Source: Channa striata (Eukaryota; Chordata; Actinopteri; Anabantiformes; Channidae). Taken from it: a DNA stretch of 64,000 nucleotides. Below the pieces are notes generated by a model. The model was not told the origin of the DNA, did not search any database, and worked only from the letters and a program-made list of their open reading frames with translations. Shown here in pieces: positions 1 through 18,200 of the stretch. The position numbers were made by a program, and so were the translations under genes. Location of the stretch: contig CM065176.1 of NCBI GenBank assembly GCA_033026295.1, forward strand, positions 5,961,705-6,025,704, given 5' to 3'. The number at the start of each line of letters is the position of its first letter. Position 1 is the stretch's first letter.

Positions 1-5975
<5,975 letters not shown>

Positions 5976-6480
5976 GGTGGCAGCTTACTTCTGTTGATTA
6001 TTAATAATAATTGTTGGTCTTAAAACCACTGTCCTCAGTTTATTTAGCTTTTATGGACATGGACAACATAATTCAAATATTTAATCAACATGTATTTTTC
6101 AACTACAAGTTTGTCTATCATCACACTTGACCATAGGTTGTTCAAAATTCAATTAGAATTAAACTGTGCAACAGTGTTTCATAAAGAATGCAAACAATAT
6201 TAATATATTTTAAAGTTCATACCTGACCCTCTCTTTGTCAAAAGTCTGTTATATTCCACAATCCTGTTGAACACATTCAATATTTTAACATATTAATTTT
6301 AAATATTTATTCATAACATTTACAGTATGGGAGCAATCTTAAGGCAATGATTTCTGCAACACGTTTCTAATAAATTGCATTTTAAAAAATGTATCCATAG
6401 TGAATGCAGTGTGTTGCAGTTTGGTAGACAGACAACAAGCTTACCACAAGCAGGGGTCTTCTAGGGTCTTCCAGCACACA
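5976..6480 (-). other. 5' UTR exons of myosin A
   Basis: The coding exon begins a few bases upstream of the ATG, after an acceptor CAACAG at about 5990, with a good Kozak context GCCACCATGA. A second noncoding exon ends at 6223 with donor GTATGA. The first noncoding exon ends at 6445 with donor GTAAGC and would start near 6475, about 30 bp downstream of the TATA element. Two leader exons before the ATG exon is the usual arrangement of vertebrate sarcomeric myosin genes. Paralogue B has matching leader exons ending at 22954 and 23180. Confidence 0.65.
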
Positions 6481-6501
6481 TCGCTGTGTACCATTTGACT
6501 C

Positions 6502-6555
6502 CTTATATTGGATTAGGATTGCTTATACAGCAAAGTTAATTAAGGGATACATTCC
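6502..6555 (-). promoter_or_regulatory. Core promoter of myosin A (TATA, M-CAT-like)
   Basis: On the minus strand 6511-6502 reads CCAATATAAG, a TATA element that is shared almost exactly with the paralogue promoter at 23244-23234. A plus-strand CATTCC at 6550-6555 matches the M-CAT (TEAD) core that is common in muscle promoters. I saw no CArG box or CAGCTG E-box here, unlike paralogue B. Motif matches only; activity is inferred. Confidence 0.5.
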
Positions 6556-6629
6556 AACTATGGTGTGGACAGTTAACACCAGCATGCACTGTAAAGTGCT
6601 GTACATACAGAATGTATTATGTTTTATAT

Positions 6630-6635
<6 letters not shown>

Positions 6636-6720
<85 letters not shown>
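6636..6720. repeat. Compound microsatellite (TA)n(GT)n
   Basis: About 66 bp of uninterrupted TA dinucleotides is followed directly by nine GT units. It lies roughly 125 bp upstream of the myosin A TATA element. Such tracts are highly length-variable and prone to miscounting. Confidence 0.95.
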
Positions 6721-9200
6721 CCTTTTTTATAGTTTTTACCAGGAAAATGTGTGATGGAAGTGTGTGTGTTATCCAAATATTTTTTTATAGTATATATCAT
6801 CTTTTTTACCAGATAGGAAAATTCAAATTTATGACAGATGGAAGAATGCATAGGAAGCAGTTTTACATATTATATGTGTTATTGACACAAATATTTTATA
6901 TAAGGTAGTATATATCATCTTCTCTTGACCAGATAGTTGTCTTGGCTTTAATCACACAGAATACCTTTTATCTTTTTTGCTGTCTTGTTCATCGAACAAA
7001 TGATAGAAAAGATTTTACTGACGTTAGAAGCGTTAGACTTGTGAAATTGCCCCCTAAAAACGTATAGGTCCTGTATTTTCAGCCTTTTTTAAGCCAAAAT
7101 TTGTATTGTTTTAAGTTGCTTTTTGTGTAAAGCTGCACAATTATTTACTTCGCAAAATACAACCATTTACTAACATAATTAATTATTACTTTACTAATGC
7201 TACTAATCTATTAAGCATCAGTCATTTTGTTCATGCTAACTAAGGTAGTGAGGCACATACCATATTTAAATTATCCTTGACTCACATGAGGCATGCTTTC
7301 TCTGTTTTCCTATTATAAAGGAAGATGTGATGTGTATGATGACTTTTCTGGTTGACTCTTTGCAGTGCAAGTGAGATGACAGAATATGTTTTATATTGTT
7401 TAAATTTACAATTCAGAGCATATTGCAATATTGTGCAAAAATCAACATTGGGGGGCCTGGTGGCTCAATGTGCAGAGCATCGGGTTGGGATGCAGAAGGC
7501 TGCAGGAAAGAAATAATTGGACAGTTATTACCCTGAAAAAAAAACAGGGGGTTTTTCTCCTTCACACTAAAAAACAGCTATGATTTGCAGAACACAGACT
7601 GGGCCTAAAGACATCACAAGCCAAAAAAGTTAATCAGTAAAGTACAAAAGACAAACGTATGAAAAGTCCATGTGTCCCTGATTGGCCTGGGGCAGTCCTG
7701 CTTCAAAGTGCAGTACATTAGTTGACACTGTTGGGCGAGCCAGGCTAATGGGAATGTGTTGTAAATAGTGAAGAGCAAAAAAAAAGCACTCCTTTCCCTG
7801 TAAAATGAAATAAATGAATACATACACCCAATATGTTCATATATGTCAAATTGTATAAAGTCATAAATACATATTTTTTTACTGAATGCATATTTTTAAT
7901 TATTCTAAAGTCCAATATCTACAGTAATTAGAGAATGTTTAAAAAAACTGTCTAATACAGTAACTGTACTCTATAAGAACTCTCTGTTTGTTTTGCCATA
8001 GTTTAAGGCATAATTAAGCCATAATAATAGATAATATCACCACAAGCAAGAGCTTCATGGACCCACTGCTACATTCACAGGCATGAATTGGAATGCTTGC
8101 ATTGAATGTGGTTTGCTTACAATGCAGAAGCCAAAAATGGCGTACATGCCAAATATGGTTACGAAAACAGCTGATGGTTGCATGAGTTTAACATTTGGTG
8201 CTAGTACATACAGAACATCTTATGTTTCAAGTTTCCACCTGCTGAATATGCGTTCCCTAAAATAGTCAATAGTCTTATCAGTTACATTAAAGATCCAAAT
8301 GTTTTTATTTCTACTTACAATATTTAATTATTCAGAGGAGAGTTGATATTTGAACAAATGCCATCACCCTGTACAGCAATTCTTTAATATGCAAGTGTGC
8401 AAGGGTGATCAAAACACACTGCTCAAAATTTTTATCATATTTCATCTGTTCACATCCTTTACATTAGATTCAGATTTTTAGTAAGGTTCTAAATTCCTAA
8501 TAAAACAAATGTTTCCAATTTATTTTTTTAATGAAAACTATTTAATTAGTTTTACTTTCTATATATACATGAATAATATATACATAAACACTACTTGTGG
8601 TTATGTGAAAGAGATATGGCTTTGGAATTCACACTCACATATCAAGCAGTTAACACTTTTGCTCCCTCTGCAGAAATAGCTAAGTCCATTTTTGGCACAC
8701 ATGCATCACTGGACTTGTCATGTCAATCTTACTATAATTCCTTATATTACAGCAATAATATTAAACTGTGAAAAACGTTCACAATTAAACATTAGATTGT
8801 GACTAGCTAAAGTGACATAATTTTTTTCTTTTGATAAAGACTTATGTGCATTGGGACATGTATTTATTTTAAAAATGAATCCCACATAATCATTCACATT
8901 ATATTCACAACCGCCACTACTGCTACTAGATACTGTATATTTTTAAATATATAGTTTCTTCTGAATGTACACTCCACTTTTAACGCTTTACTTTATTGCA
9001 CTTATTGCTGTGTAGCACCGTGTAGGCCAAATCCAGCTCACCCTTGTTTGTGTTCTGGATAACCTTGGAGGGTGTAAGCCACAGGGAATCTAAATATATT
9101 GATCATATGTTCAGTTTTTTCCAAAAGCAAATAGTAACAAGTATTAAAAATATTTAGTCTAAGGCAGAAATTAAATAACACACACACTTATTTAAGATTT
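6721..9200. other. AT-rich spacer between myosin A promoter and myosin B 3' end
   Basis: No exon-like open frame with splice sites, and no recognisable protein, on either strand. The reading frames here are short and low-complexity. A short SINE-like head is at 7447-7496. Distal myosin A regulatory elements probably lie here, but I cannot point to one. Confidence 0.6.
7447..7496 (+). repeat. Possible tRNA-derived SINE head fragment
   Basis: The segment contains GGTGGCTCAATGTGCAGAGC, which resembles the tRNA-derived A-box region of fish SINEs ('tggctcagtgg..agagca'). It stops after about 50 bp with no clear B box or tail. It could be a chance match. Confidence 0.35.
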
Positions 9201-9206
9201 AAAAGT

Positions 9207-9212
9207 TTTATT
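9207..9212 (-). terminator. Polyadenylation signal of myosin B
   Basis: TTTATT on the plus strand reads AATAAA on the minus strand, 57 bp beyond the stop codon of myosin B (9271-9269). It implies a very short 3' UTR of about 75-85 nt, typical for sarcomeric myosins. Confidence 0.75.
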
Positions 9213-9268
9213 GTGTCGCATTTCATATCATATTATATGATTAGAAAAAAAACATCAGCTGCAGGGGT

Positions 9269-12200
9269 TTAATCAGCTGCTTCTTTTCCCTGTTAAATAA
9301 AATTAAATAGAATTATTACATACACTACATTCATGTATACACACATTATACTCTGCATAAATATAGATATAATTTTTCTGGGGACAGTGTTGTGATTAAT
9401 AAGGCAATATTGTTATGTTACTTTAGGTTTGTGGACATTATAAATCAAACCTTAGATTTAAAGTACTGCGTAAGACATATAAGGTACATACACATTTTAA
9501 GGGATTTCTTTTTTAACAAGCAAAAAAAGTGTGTCTGTTTACCTTTCCAGAATCTCGGCTCTTTGCTCTCAGCTTGTTGACCTGGGACTCTGCAATGTCA
9601 GCACGCTCCTCTGCTTCCTCCAGCTCATGTTGGAGCTTCCTGCACTTGGACAGATGAACATTGGCCTGTTCCTCCTGAAATATAGGTGGGACATGTTTTA
9701 ATATTCAAAGATGGGCCAACAGTTATATACTGTACTTTGTAAGTGATGTAGTTTTGAATATCAAAAAGAACATGTCCTTACCGACTCCTCAGCCTGCCTC
9801 TTGTAGGCCTTCACCTTGAGCTGCAACTTGTCAACCAGATCCTGGAGCCTGGTGATGTTTTTCTTGTCCTCTTCAGTCTGTAATTGAAAAACAGATTAGA
9901 TTTGAATGATTGTTATATTAAATTCTATATCACTATAAAGTGTCAATGGGACTTTACCTGATAGGTGAGCTCCTTCACCCTCCTCTCATATTTGCGCACA
10001 CCCTTAACAGCATCTGCTCCACGTCTCTGCTCAGCCTCAACCTCTGCCTCCAATTCACGCACCTGCATAAATCAAATCGACATTCAAATGTTTTCTATAT
10101 TTTTCTTAAATACTTATTTCTTGTGTTAATTTGTTGCCAAAGTATCAAAATAATTATCTCACCCTAGACTCCAGTTTCTGGAGCTGCTTCTTGCCACCCT
10201 TCATGGCCAGATTCTCAGCCTCATCCAGGCGGTGCTGCAGGTCTTTAACTGTAACCTCCAGGTTCTTCTTCATCCTCTCCAGGTGAGCGCTTGTGTCCTG
10301 CTCTTTCTTCAGCTCCTCAGCCATCATAGCAGCCTAGACACGATGTATTTTAATATAATGTTATAATGTCATGAAGAAACAGTTTATTTCGAACATTGGT
10401 GTAAATAAATGGACTCTTACATCAGTGATGGCCTTCTTGGCCTTCTCCTCTGCATTTCTTGCTTCCTGAATAGTGTCATCCACTTCACTCTGGATCTGAA
10501 CCAGGTCTGCTTCAAGCTTCTTCTTAGTGTTTATAAGACTTGTGTTCTAAGTGATGAAAGATTATTTTAATCATTATTTGCCTGACAGAATAGTTGAAGT
10601 GTTTGAAATGATTGTGTAATGTGCAAAGACTTGTTTACCTGAGAGTGCAGAAGTCCAACACGCTCACTTGCATCCACCAGCTCCTGTTCTGCGATTTTGC
10701 GGCTTCTCTCAGTCTGTTCCAGAGCAGCTCTAAGTTCCTCAATTTCAGCCATCATGAGACCGTTCCTGCGCTCCACCATAGCAGCTTGTTCCTTGAGGTC
10801 ATCCTGGGCTCTAACAGCATCATCAAGATGCAGTTGAGCATCCTAGTGAAATGCAGAGAAAATAGTCTGATAAATATCTCCATGTAGCTGTGTTGACCAC
10901 AGTCTGTTCAACTGCTGTATTTCTTTCAATACCTTCAGCTGTGCCTGCACATTCCTCAGCTGTTTCTGAGACTCTGCAGCCTGACGATTGGCGTGGCTCA
11001 GCTGAATCTCCATCTCGTTTAGGTCTCCCTCCATCTTCTTCTTGATTCTCAGAGCATCATTCCTGCTCCTGACCTCAGCATCAAGAGTGCTCTGCAATGA
11101 ATCAATCACCCTCTGGCTGTTCCTCTTGATCTGTTCCATCTCCTCATCTTTCTCTGCCAGCTTCCTGTCCACCTCACCCTTAATCTGGTTGAGCTCCAGC
11201 TGGACACGTAGGATCTTGGACTCCTCATGTTCCAGTGTTCCCTGGTGATATTGAAGAATAACATATTAATTTCTGCTGGGTTCTGTCATTTCTTACAGCC
11301 TAAAAATGTCTCCTCTTTTCTCAAGAAAAAGGTACCTCAGCCTCTTCCAGAGCTGTCTGGATCTCAGACTTCTCTGTCTCCACCTGCTTCTTGGCCTTCT
11401 CCAGTTCATGGATGCTCTTGCCAGTCTCACCAATCTGTTCAGTCAGATCTGAGATCTCCTCTGCAGACAGATGATGATGATTCAGTTTTGGAAACTGGTA
11501 GGTAATATCAGCACTTTATTAAAGCAAATGGCAACTAAACATTTCCCCTAATTTGGCAGAAACTCACGTTGCAGGTTCTTGTTTTCACGCTTCATGGTCT
11601 CCAGCTGATCCAGAGCTTCCTCATAAGAGTTCTTCATCTTAAACAGCTCAGTGCTGAGAGAACGAGCCTCTTTCTGAGCTCCCTCAAGTTCTGCCTGACC
11701 CTCCTCATACTTTTGTTTCCACTCTGCCAAGACCTGAATAACATGTTAGATTGTTAGTTAGTTATGCAGCAAGGATAAATATATATGTATATTTAATTTT
11801 TCAGATTTGGAAAACAATAAAAACATTACTACCTTGTCAAAGTTTCTCTGCTTCTTATCCAGGTTAGCAGCCAGGCCATTAGCCCTTTCCACATCAATCA
11901 TGAGATCCTCCACCTCATTCTGGAGTCTCTGTTTGGTTTTCTCCAGAGAGGCACACTTGGAATTCACAGCCTCAATCTGCTCCTCAGCCTCCTGCAGGCG
12001 TTGGGCCAGCTTTTTCCTGTTTAGTAAAGGTTTGATAAATAGTTAGTAGAAATATGAAATTTCTTGAAGCCTAAAGGTCATCTCACCAATGCCTTTGTTC
12101 TTCAACACAGTTACCTATGTCAAGAATCTCTCTGTCTCCCTAATAAAAAAATCCCAAGCAAAGTTTTTCAGCTCAACAACAGTGAAACACAACGGCCCTA

Positions 12201-15200
12201 CAGCCTTACTTCTAATATTTTATAGACATTGTGAAATTAAAAGTTCAAGATGGAAACATAAATCTCCTAACAACACTGCTGGAATTTACATAAAGAAAAA
12301 AATGATAGAAGCTATATTAATATGAGGGTTTCCTTTTTACTTTCAAAAGAAAACAAAAGAGAGTTCCTTTAAAATGTCTACACCAAAATAAAATGGCAAA
12401 AATGTTGTTATAATAATTAAAGTTTTAGCAGTTTATGCACTTGAGTCACCGGATTAGTTTCACTAATCACAACATGCTCTAAAAAAGAAGGCAATCTCAA
12501 TGGTATAGCTCGCAAACCCGCAATTTAAAGCAGGCATCACGAAAACTAGAAAGGAAGTGGCATTCCACTCATTCACAAGAATCACGCTTAGCCTGGAAAA
12601 AGAGTTTATACTTATACAAATTAGCACTCCGTAAAGCCAGAACAGCATTTTTTTCATTACTAATTGAGGAAAACAAGAACAACCCCCGGTTTCTTTTCAG
12701 CACTGTAGCTAGGCTGACTAAGAGCTATAGTTCAGTTGAAACTAGTATTCTCTTAATGCTATGCAGCAATGAATTTCTTCACAAATAAAATTGTAGCTAT
12801 TGGAAACAAACAGGATATGTACCAAAGGCTTATAAGGTAGCTGTAATCAAACCTTTACCTAAAAAACATTGACTGGATCCAGGTGTCTTAGCCAATTACA
12901 GACCAATATCCAATCCCCCCTTTATTTAAAAATTTCTTGAAAAAGTAGTTGTAAAGCAATAATGTGACCACCTGCGCAGAAACGACTTGTTTGAAGAATT
13001 TCAGTCAGGATTTAGAGTTCATCATAGCACAGAAACCGCACTGATTAAAGTCACCAACGATCTTCTTCTGGGTTCAGATAATGGACTTGTCTCTATATTA
13101 GTTCTGCTAAATCTTAGTGCTGCATTTGACACCATTGATCACAAAATAGTATTACCGAGACTAGAACATGTAATTGGAATGAAAGTAAGAGCACTAAATT
13201 GGTTTAAATCGTATCTATCAGATAGATTCCAATTTGTTCATGTTAATGATCAATCTTCCACATACACAAAAGTTAGTTATGGAGTTCCACAAGGCTCTGT
13301 ATTAGGACCAATACTCTTTACTCTATATATGTCTCCCCTTGGCAACATTATTATAAAACACTCTGTAAATTTCCATTGCTATGCTGATGACAAGCAGTTA
13401 TATCTATCAATGAAACCTGATTAAACAAATCAATTAATCAAACTACAAGCGTGTCTAAAAGAAATAAGGGACTGGATGACGTATAATTTCCTTCTTCTAA
13501 ACTCAGATAAAACTGAAGTTATTGTGTTTGGACCTAAAAGTCTAAGAAACATGTTTTCCAACCATAACGTTACTTTAGAAGCCATAACTCAGGCCCCCAG
13601 TAGTACTGCAAGGAATCTCACACATATAAAACAAATCCTAGAACAGCCTTCTTCCATCTACGGAACATTGCCAAAAGTAGGAGCATCCTGTCTCAAAACG
13701 ATGCTGAAAAACTGGTCCCTGCATTTGTTACTTCTAGATTGGACTACTGTAATTCTCTACTTTCAGGCTGCCCCAGTAACTCTCTAAAAATCCTTCAATT
13801 AATCCAAAATGCTGCAGCAAGATTATTCACAGGGATTGGTAAGATAGATCATATTTCACCTTCATTAGCTTCTCTCCATTGGCTTCCCATTAAATGTAGA
13901 ATAGAATTTAAAATCCTTCTTCTTCCCTATAAAGCTCTAAACGGTCAAGCTCCATCATCCCTAAAAGATCTCCTTGTACCATATTATCCTAATAGACCAC
14001 TTCGGTCCCAAAATGCAGTCCCACTTGTGGTTCCCTGAATTTCCAAATGTGGAATAGGAGGCAGAGCCTTTAGCTATCAAGCTCCTCTCCTGTTGAAGCA
14101 GCTCCCAGTCCAGATTTGGGAAGCAGACACCCTCTCTACTTTTAAGACTAGACTCAAAACTTTTCTCTTTGATAAAGCTTATTGTTAGTTATAGTCATGC
14201 TGCTATAGGCTTGGACTGTTGGGGGACTCTGCACTGAGCCACTTTCCTCTTCTCTTCACTCTCTCCTCTCAACCCACATTTATAATGTCCCCACCCTATG
14301 ACTTTAACTATGTGTCTTCTTTGTCCCGTAGTTGTCTTTCTCCCTCTCTGTCACCCTCTCTCTGTCCCTGTCCTCAGGTGTCCCCGGCTTTGGCCTTGTG
14401 TGTCTTCCAGTGTGCATCTACTGGTCCTACTAACCTGCCCAATGTTTTGTTGTTGCTTTTGTTGGTCTGTTCTTTTCTCTCACCACTTTCCACTCAGCAC
14501 AACCGGTCAAGGCAGATGGCCGCCCACCCTGAGCCTGCTTCTGCTGGAGGTTTCTTCCATTAAAGGGAGTTTTTCCTCTCCACTGTTGCCTATGGCTGCT
14601 CAAAGGGGGTTTGTTGGCTTTTCTCTAAATGTTTGTGTAGTCGTGACTTTATTAGGTGAAGTGCCTTGAGACCTTGTTGTAAATTGGTGCTATATAAATA
14701 AAGTTAAATTTAATTAAACTGAATGCTTAAAATATTACTCACTTGGCTTCCTCAAGCTCCTCAGTGCGCTGGATAGCATCAGTTTCATACTTTGTTCTCC
14801 ACTGAGCCACCTCACTGTTGGCCTTGGACATTCCACGCTGCAGCTCAGCTTTGGCTTCCTGCTCTTCCTCAAACTGCTCCCTCAGCAGATCACAGTCATG
14901 GCGGGCTGATTGCACTGCATGGGCAAGTGCATTCTTGGCCTGGTGTAAAACACATGATTGAATATGCAACATAACTCATCAACATCCAATTGTGATTCAC
15001 ATACTGTGTAAAGTTTCTTACCTTAATCTCCTCTTCAGTTTGTCTCTTCAGCTCCTCGATCTGCTGTGTGAAGGCTTGTTTGCCTCTGGTCAGCTGGGAG
15101 ACAAGAGCCTCTTTCTCTTCAATTTGACGGCTGAACTCACCTTGTAGGAAAGTTTTTAGCAATATTAGTTTTAGTTCATCTGCTCAGACATGCAGGGAAA

Positions 15201-18200
15201 ACTGCTGTTGTTACATGTTTTTAGATACATACCATTTTCTGTAAGGAGACGAGCTTTCTGGGTAGACAAGTCATTGATATGACGGACGTTTTCATCATTC
15301 TTGCTCTTCAGTTCACTGAGTTGGTCCTCAAGAGTACGGCACATCTTTTCAAGATTTCCCTAATGCAGAAAAGAAAGATTGGTGATCAGTAACTACTTTA
15401 AATATTAAATAAATCAAACATTCAGTACAGTATATTGTGCACCTTTGCTTTAGCAACGAATTCCATGTTGCTGGAGAGGTCATCAATCTCCATTTTGTAT
15501 TCACTCTTTTCTTTCTCAAGTTTCTGCTTGACACGCTGAAGGTTGTCAATCTGCTCTCCCAACTCAGCAACGCTGTCAGCCTGCTTCTTTCGAAGAGCAG
15601 CAGCAGTGGCTTCATGCTGCAGAGTGGCTTCCTCAAGGTCACGACGCAGCTTCTGGAACTCAGCCTCACGCTTCTTGTTCATCTCAATCTGAGCAGCAGT
15701 GGCACCACCAGCCTCCTCTAGCCTTTCACTGATCTCCTCAAGTTCCCTGGAGAGATCAGCCCTCTGTTTCTCAACCTTGGCACGGGCAGCACGCTCAGCC
15801 TCGATCTCCTCCTCCAGTTCCTCAATACGAGCCTGTTTAAGGTAGGTATGTGGTCTTTAGTAAACCTTCAACAGGAAATGTAAATCATATAAGTCAATGT
15901 ATCAGTCACCTGAAGCTCCTTGATCTTTTTCTGTAGCTGGGCGCTCATTGACTGCTCATCCTCAATCTTGCTAAGGAGTTGACTGATTTCAAAGTCCTTC
16001 CTGTGGGTGTAATTACCCAGAAATAGTAAATGCCTGGTATTGATCATGTCTGGAAACATCATTGTGGTTTCTAAAATGGAGAATATGTTTTTTTTTTACT
16101 TTTTAAGTTTCTCCTCAGATTGTTGTTTGTCATTCTCTAGATCCATAACAGATTCCTGGGCCAGTTTCAGGTCACCCTCCAACTTTCTCTTGGCTCTTTC
16201 AAGGTCCATGCGCAACTTTTTCTCTTGCTCCAGGGAACCTTCAAGCTGCACATTGATATGAGTTTATTGATATAATCATGTTCAACAGTCAATCATGTTC
16301 TTGTGTTGCTAAATTCAAGTGACTTTGTTAACTTACATCATCGACTTGCTGCTCAAGCTTGGTCTTGGCCTTGGTCAGAGTGTTGACTTTGTCTTCCTCA
16401 GCCTGCAGGTCATCAAGGGTCTGCTGATGAGCCTCCTGAAGAGCTTTCTTCTCTTTTGTCAGCTTAGCAATGGTCTCATCCTGAGAAGCCATCTCCTCTG
16501 TCAGGTTCTTCACCTAGGTTTGCAAGAACAGTTTTAGAAAACAAGTAATAACCTTGATTTTATATTATGTCCTGAGTATAATAACGTTACTAACCTTGTT
16601 CTCAGTGGCATGTTTCTCCTTTTCCACTTTGGCCAAGGTAAGCTCCAGGTCATCTATGTCCTTCTTGAGCTCGGAGCATTCATCCTCCAGCTTTCTCTTC
16701 TTAGCAGTAAGCTCAGCATTGATTTCCTCTTCATCCTCCAGTCTCTCAGTTGTCTCTTTGAGTTTGGCCTCCATCTGAATCTTGCTCTTGATAAGCCCCT
16801 CACATCTCTCTTCAGCATCCACCAGATTCTCTGATTCCTAGTTGATTGCATGAATACAGATCAGCATTTCAACCATTTTAAGTCAAAAAATAAAAAACAT
16901 TTCCTGTCTTTTCATGTATACTTACAGATGCTACTTGGAGCTGCAGATCATTCTTCTCCTGCAGAAGAGCCACCATCTTTTCTTCCAGCTCCTTCTTCTT
17001 GGCCAGGGCAGTAGCTAGGTCTTGTTTTAACTTCTCATAGTTCTCTTTCATGTTTGCAAGCTCCTTCTCTGTTTCAGCGCTCTTCAGCAGTGGCTTGACC
17101 TTGTAGTACACCTTCATCCATGGCCAGTGTTTCACATTCATGAATGAGCGGATGTTGTACTGGATGGTATAGATGGCCTCCCTGCAGACACAAGGCTGTT
17201 ACATTTATTGTTTTTGGCACTTTACTATGTGCTATATGTTGAGAAGTTGCTTTTTTAACTTGCCTTCTTTCCATCATCTTCACAAACTCTTTTCTCATGA
17301 GGAAAGCACGACAAAGAGCCTGAGTCATAGTGACCAGCGATGCCAGCTTTTCATCTCTCATCTCCTCAAGGGTACCCAGCAGGCCGGCCTTGAAGAACAC
17401 CTGAACAAAAAAGTAAACACAAAATTATAGGTACCTCATGACTTAAGTGTTAAAAATGAATCTTGCCTTGATGAAGACATATCAGAATGCAGAAATGTAT
17501 TGTATATTTCACTACACTTTATGCAGCAATCACTTGAAAAAAAAATCTATCATATACATTTTCTGCCTTTCAGATTTCATAGTAAATGACAATTATGCCT
17601 AATAGCTGAGAGCTATAGTCATTGTTAAAGGCAACATCATTTGTATTTGTGTTACCAGATGATTCAGATATTTGTTCAAGATGAATAACTCAAAAAATAT
17701 ATCCAAATGTGCAATGATTACAACTTTTTTGATGATAGACTTTTCCATCAGACTGAAATGGTGTAGAGTTGATTGAACCAGCCTAGTCATTTATTTTATG
17801 CTAAGCATTTTAGAAATGTGTAACAGAAATCTGCCCTTAGATCTGCTATTAATAAGTCAATCAAATCTCTGCAGTGATTCGAGACAGCCACTGTTATGAC
17901 TCTCAGCCCCTTTTTTAAGTTGTCTTTGGTTAGACCTTTGTTCAGTTCTGCTCAAGTTTTGTTCAGTTTTGTTCATGATACACGAAATACTACTATCTAC
18001 AACCTAGTGTTTACACATGAACATGTTTTGAGTCTGCAGTCAGGATTTTAATTCAAATAACTAGTGAATAAGGAACTTTACAAATAAATAAATTGCCATA
18101 GATACAACTTGAGACACAACACTATGGAAAATACCAGATTAGTTCGTGTACTGTATATCTAAATTCAAATTTTTTACAACATTTTACAACTCTGCTTTGT

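Larger units (their letters stand above)
9269..16837 (-). other. Myosin B coding exons 21-39 (rod)
   Basis: Exons, 5' end-3' end on the minus strand: 16837-16595, 16513-16337, 16245-16100, 16000-15910, 15832-15443, 15359-15233, 15140-15022, 14939-14743, 12016-11833, 11733-11568, 11460-11336, 11241-10933, 10842-10639, 10546-10421, 10333-10163, 10062-9958, 9877-9782, 9674-9543, 9289-9269. The translation is continuous alpha-helical coiled coil with the alternating charge pattern of sarcomeric myosin tails. The last exon codes only GKEAAD and stop. Confidence 0.9.

Noticed and set aside
6560..6908. Tyr/Ile-repeat open frames over the TA microsatellite
   Set aside because: They are simple translations of (TA)n and (GT)n repeats.
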